Below are positions 5,513-6,007 of a stretch of 6,007 bases of DNA, in pieces. Below the pieces are notes generated by a model. The model had not been told where the DNA came from. It saw only the letters and a program-made list of their open reading frames with translations, and ran no database searches. How positions within the stretch are numbered: the first letter of the stretch is position 1; every line of letters starts with the position of its first letter. Position numbers and translations under genes: made by a program. The stretch comes from Verrucomicrobiales bacterium (lineage in GTDB: Bacteria > Verrucomicrobiota > Verrucomicrobiia > Limisphaerales > UBA1096), in the NCBI GenBank assembly GCA_028817635.1, contig JAPPPH010000279.1, forward strand, positions 14,641-20,647, in the 5' to 3' direction.

Positions 5513-5539
5513 GTATCGGCACGAGGCGGGATTACTTTA
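5513..5539 (-). promoter_or_regulatory. Sigma-28 (FliA-type) promoter of flagellin
   Basis: On the minus strand, TAAA (5539-5536), 15 bases, then GCCGATAC (5520-5513). This matches the flagellar sigma-28 consensus TAAA-N15-GCCGATAA at all but the last position. The expected start is near 5506, giving a leader of about 104 bases before the flagellin AUG. It indicates that the host has a FliA-type sigma factor and a late-class flagellar regulon. Confidence 0.9.
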
Positions 5540-5561
5540 GCAGAAAAGTAATTTTTTCTGC
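5540..5561 (-). terminator. Weak stem-loop after nfo
   Basis: GCAGAAAA (5561-5554) and TTTTCTGC (5547-5540) form an eight-base-pair stem with loop AATTAC, seven bases after the nfo stop codon. No U-run follows the stem; it directly abuts the TAAA box of the flagellin promoter. The A/U-rich stem makes it a weak terminator at best, but it may limit readthrough from nfo into the flagellin promoter. Confidence 0.4.
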
Positions 5562-5568
5562 GGCGGGC

Positions 5569-6007
5569 TTAGGTGCGCTTTTTTTTGGCGCGCCCCTTTT
5601 TTCGAAGGGAGCGAAGGGTGTTGAGGTTCTCAACGTCTTCGTGCAGGTCAGGAGACTTGGGGGTCTCGAGGCAGGCCGGGGTGTCGGCGAACCGCGCATC
5701 GTTGACGATGTGCTTGAAAGCATTTTTGCCGATCAACCCGTGGCCGATGTGATCGTGTCGGTCGACCCGCGAATCGAGATCGGTCTTCGAGTCGTTCAAG
5801 TGAAAGGCAAGCACCTGATCCAGCCCGATCATCTTTTCCACCTCGTCGATGGCGGTGTCCCAGCCCTTGGGTTTGCGAATGTCGTAGCCGGCGGCAAAAA
5901 AATGTGCCGTGTCGAGGCAGACCCCCAATCGCTCCGGCTGTCTCACCTTTTCAAAAATATAATCCAAGTGCCTGATCTGGTGTCCAAGGCAGGTGCCCTG
6001 CCCAGCG
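5569..6007 (-). CDS. nfo: Endonuclease IV (AP endonuclease), 3' part
   Basis: The C-terminal half of deoxyribonuclease IV, a zinc-dependent enzyme that cuts DNA 5' to abasic sites in base excision repair. The reading frame runs off the window edge; 145 residues are visible, beginning AGQGTCLGH, the region just after the E145 ligand of E. coli Nfo. The remaining metal ligands are present with the same spacing as in E. coli: D32 and H35 in CLDTAHFFAAGYD, H69 in FHLNDSK, D82 and H84 in VDRHDH, and E114 in LETPK (equivalent to D179, H182, H216, D229, H231, E261). The true start is outside the window; the TTG at 5967 is an internal leucine. The protein ends in a Lys/Arg-rich tail (135-145: RKKGRAKKKRT), which may add DNA affinity. 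The gene is upstream of flagellin on the same strand but separated by a stem-loop and a dedicated promoter. Confidence 0.95.
   Translation of the reverse strand, partial: AGQGTCLGHQIRHLDYIFEKVRQPERLGVCLDTAHFFAAGYDIRKPKGWDTAIDEVEKMIGLDQVLAFHLNDSKTDLDSRVDRHDHIGHGLIGKNAFKHIVNDARFADTPACLETPKSPDLHEDVENLNTLRSLRKKGRAKKKRT

Noticed and set aside
5965..5967. TTG start for the nuclease at the right edge
   Set aside because: The frame continues upstream with AGQGTCLGHQIRHL, which is conserved endonuclease IV sequence, so the gene is cut by the window and this codon is an internal leucine.

Overview
The window looks like a chromosomal segment from a free-living, flagellated bacterium of the PVC superphylum, most likely Verrucomicrobiota. 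The main evidence is the large secreted protein at 1979-4468. It joins a 'putative membrane-bound dehydrogenase' propeller, HEAT-like helices and a C-terminal haem-binding domain with CxxCH, an architecture typical of Verrucomicrobia and Planctomycetes. Base composition is moderately GC-rich by eye. No mobile element, tRNA, rRNA or CRISPR array was seen.

Layout. The left part (56-1838, minus strand) holds a small DUF2061 membrane protein followed by threonine synthase (thrC). Between them lies a complete SAM-I (S-box) riboswitch with P1, a kink-turn P2, P3, P4, an antiterminator pairing and a seven-base-pair terminator ending in eight U. The centre (1979-4468, plus strand) is the secreted propeller/HEAT/cytochrome c protein, divergent from DUF2061. 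The right part (minus strand) holds a compact flagellin gene (4578-5402) and the 3' part of endonuclease IV (nfo, 5569 to beyond the window). A strong stem-loop terminator at 4476-4503 separates the flagellin and cytochrome genes, which converge.

Regulation is the most informative part. The thrC leader is a transcription-attenuating SAM sensor, which is unexpected for a threonine enzyme. The flagellin gene has a near-perfect sigma-28 promoter (TAAA, 15 bases, GCCGATAC). Its leader has two consecutive hairpins, each showing an A-N-GGA-N hexaloop, and the second places GGA nine bases before the AUG. That is the form of a two-site CsrA operator and suggests CsrA (perhaps CsrA-FliW) control of flagellin translation.

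A DNA-level signal runs across the genes. The palindrome TTGGCCAA, in its longest form CGCTTGGCCAAGCG, occurs six times between 1151 and 4056 and is read in all three codon frames in the cytochrome gene. Two copies belong to a 32-base near-identical repeat (30 of 32), exactly 600 bases apart, with stem-loop potential. This resembles an iterated palindromic element living inside coding sequence.
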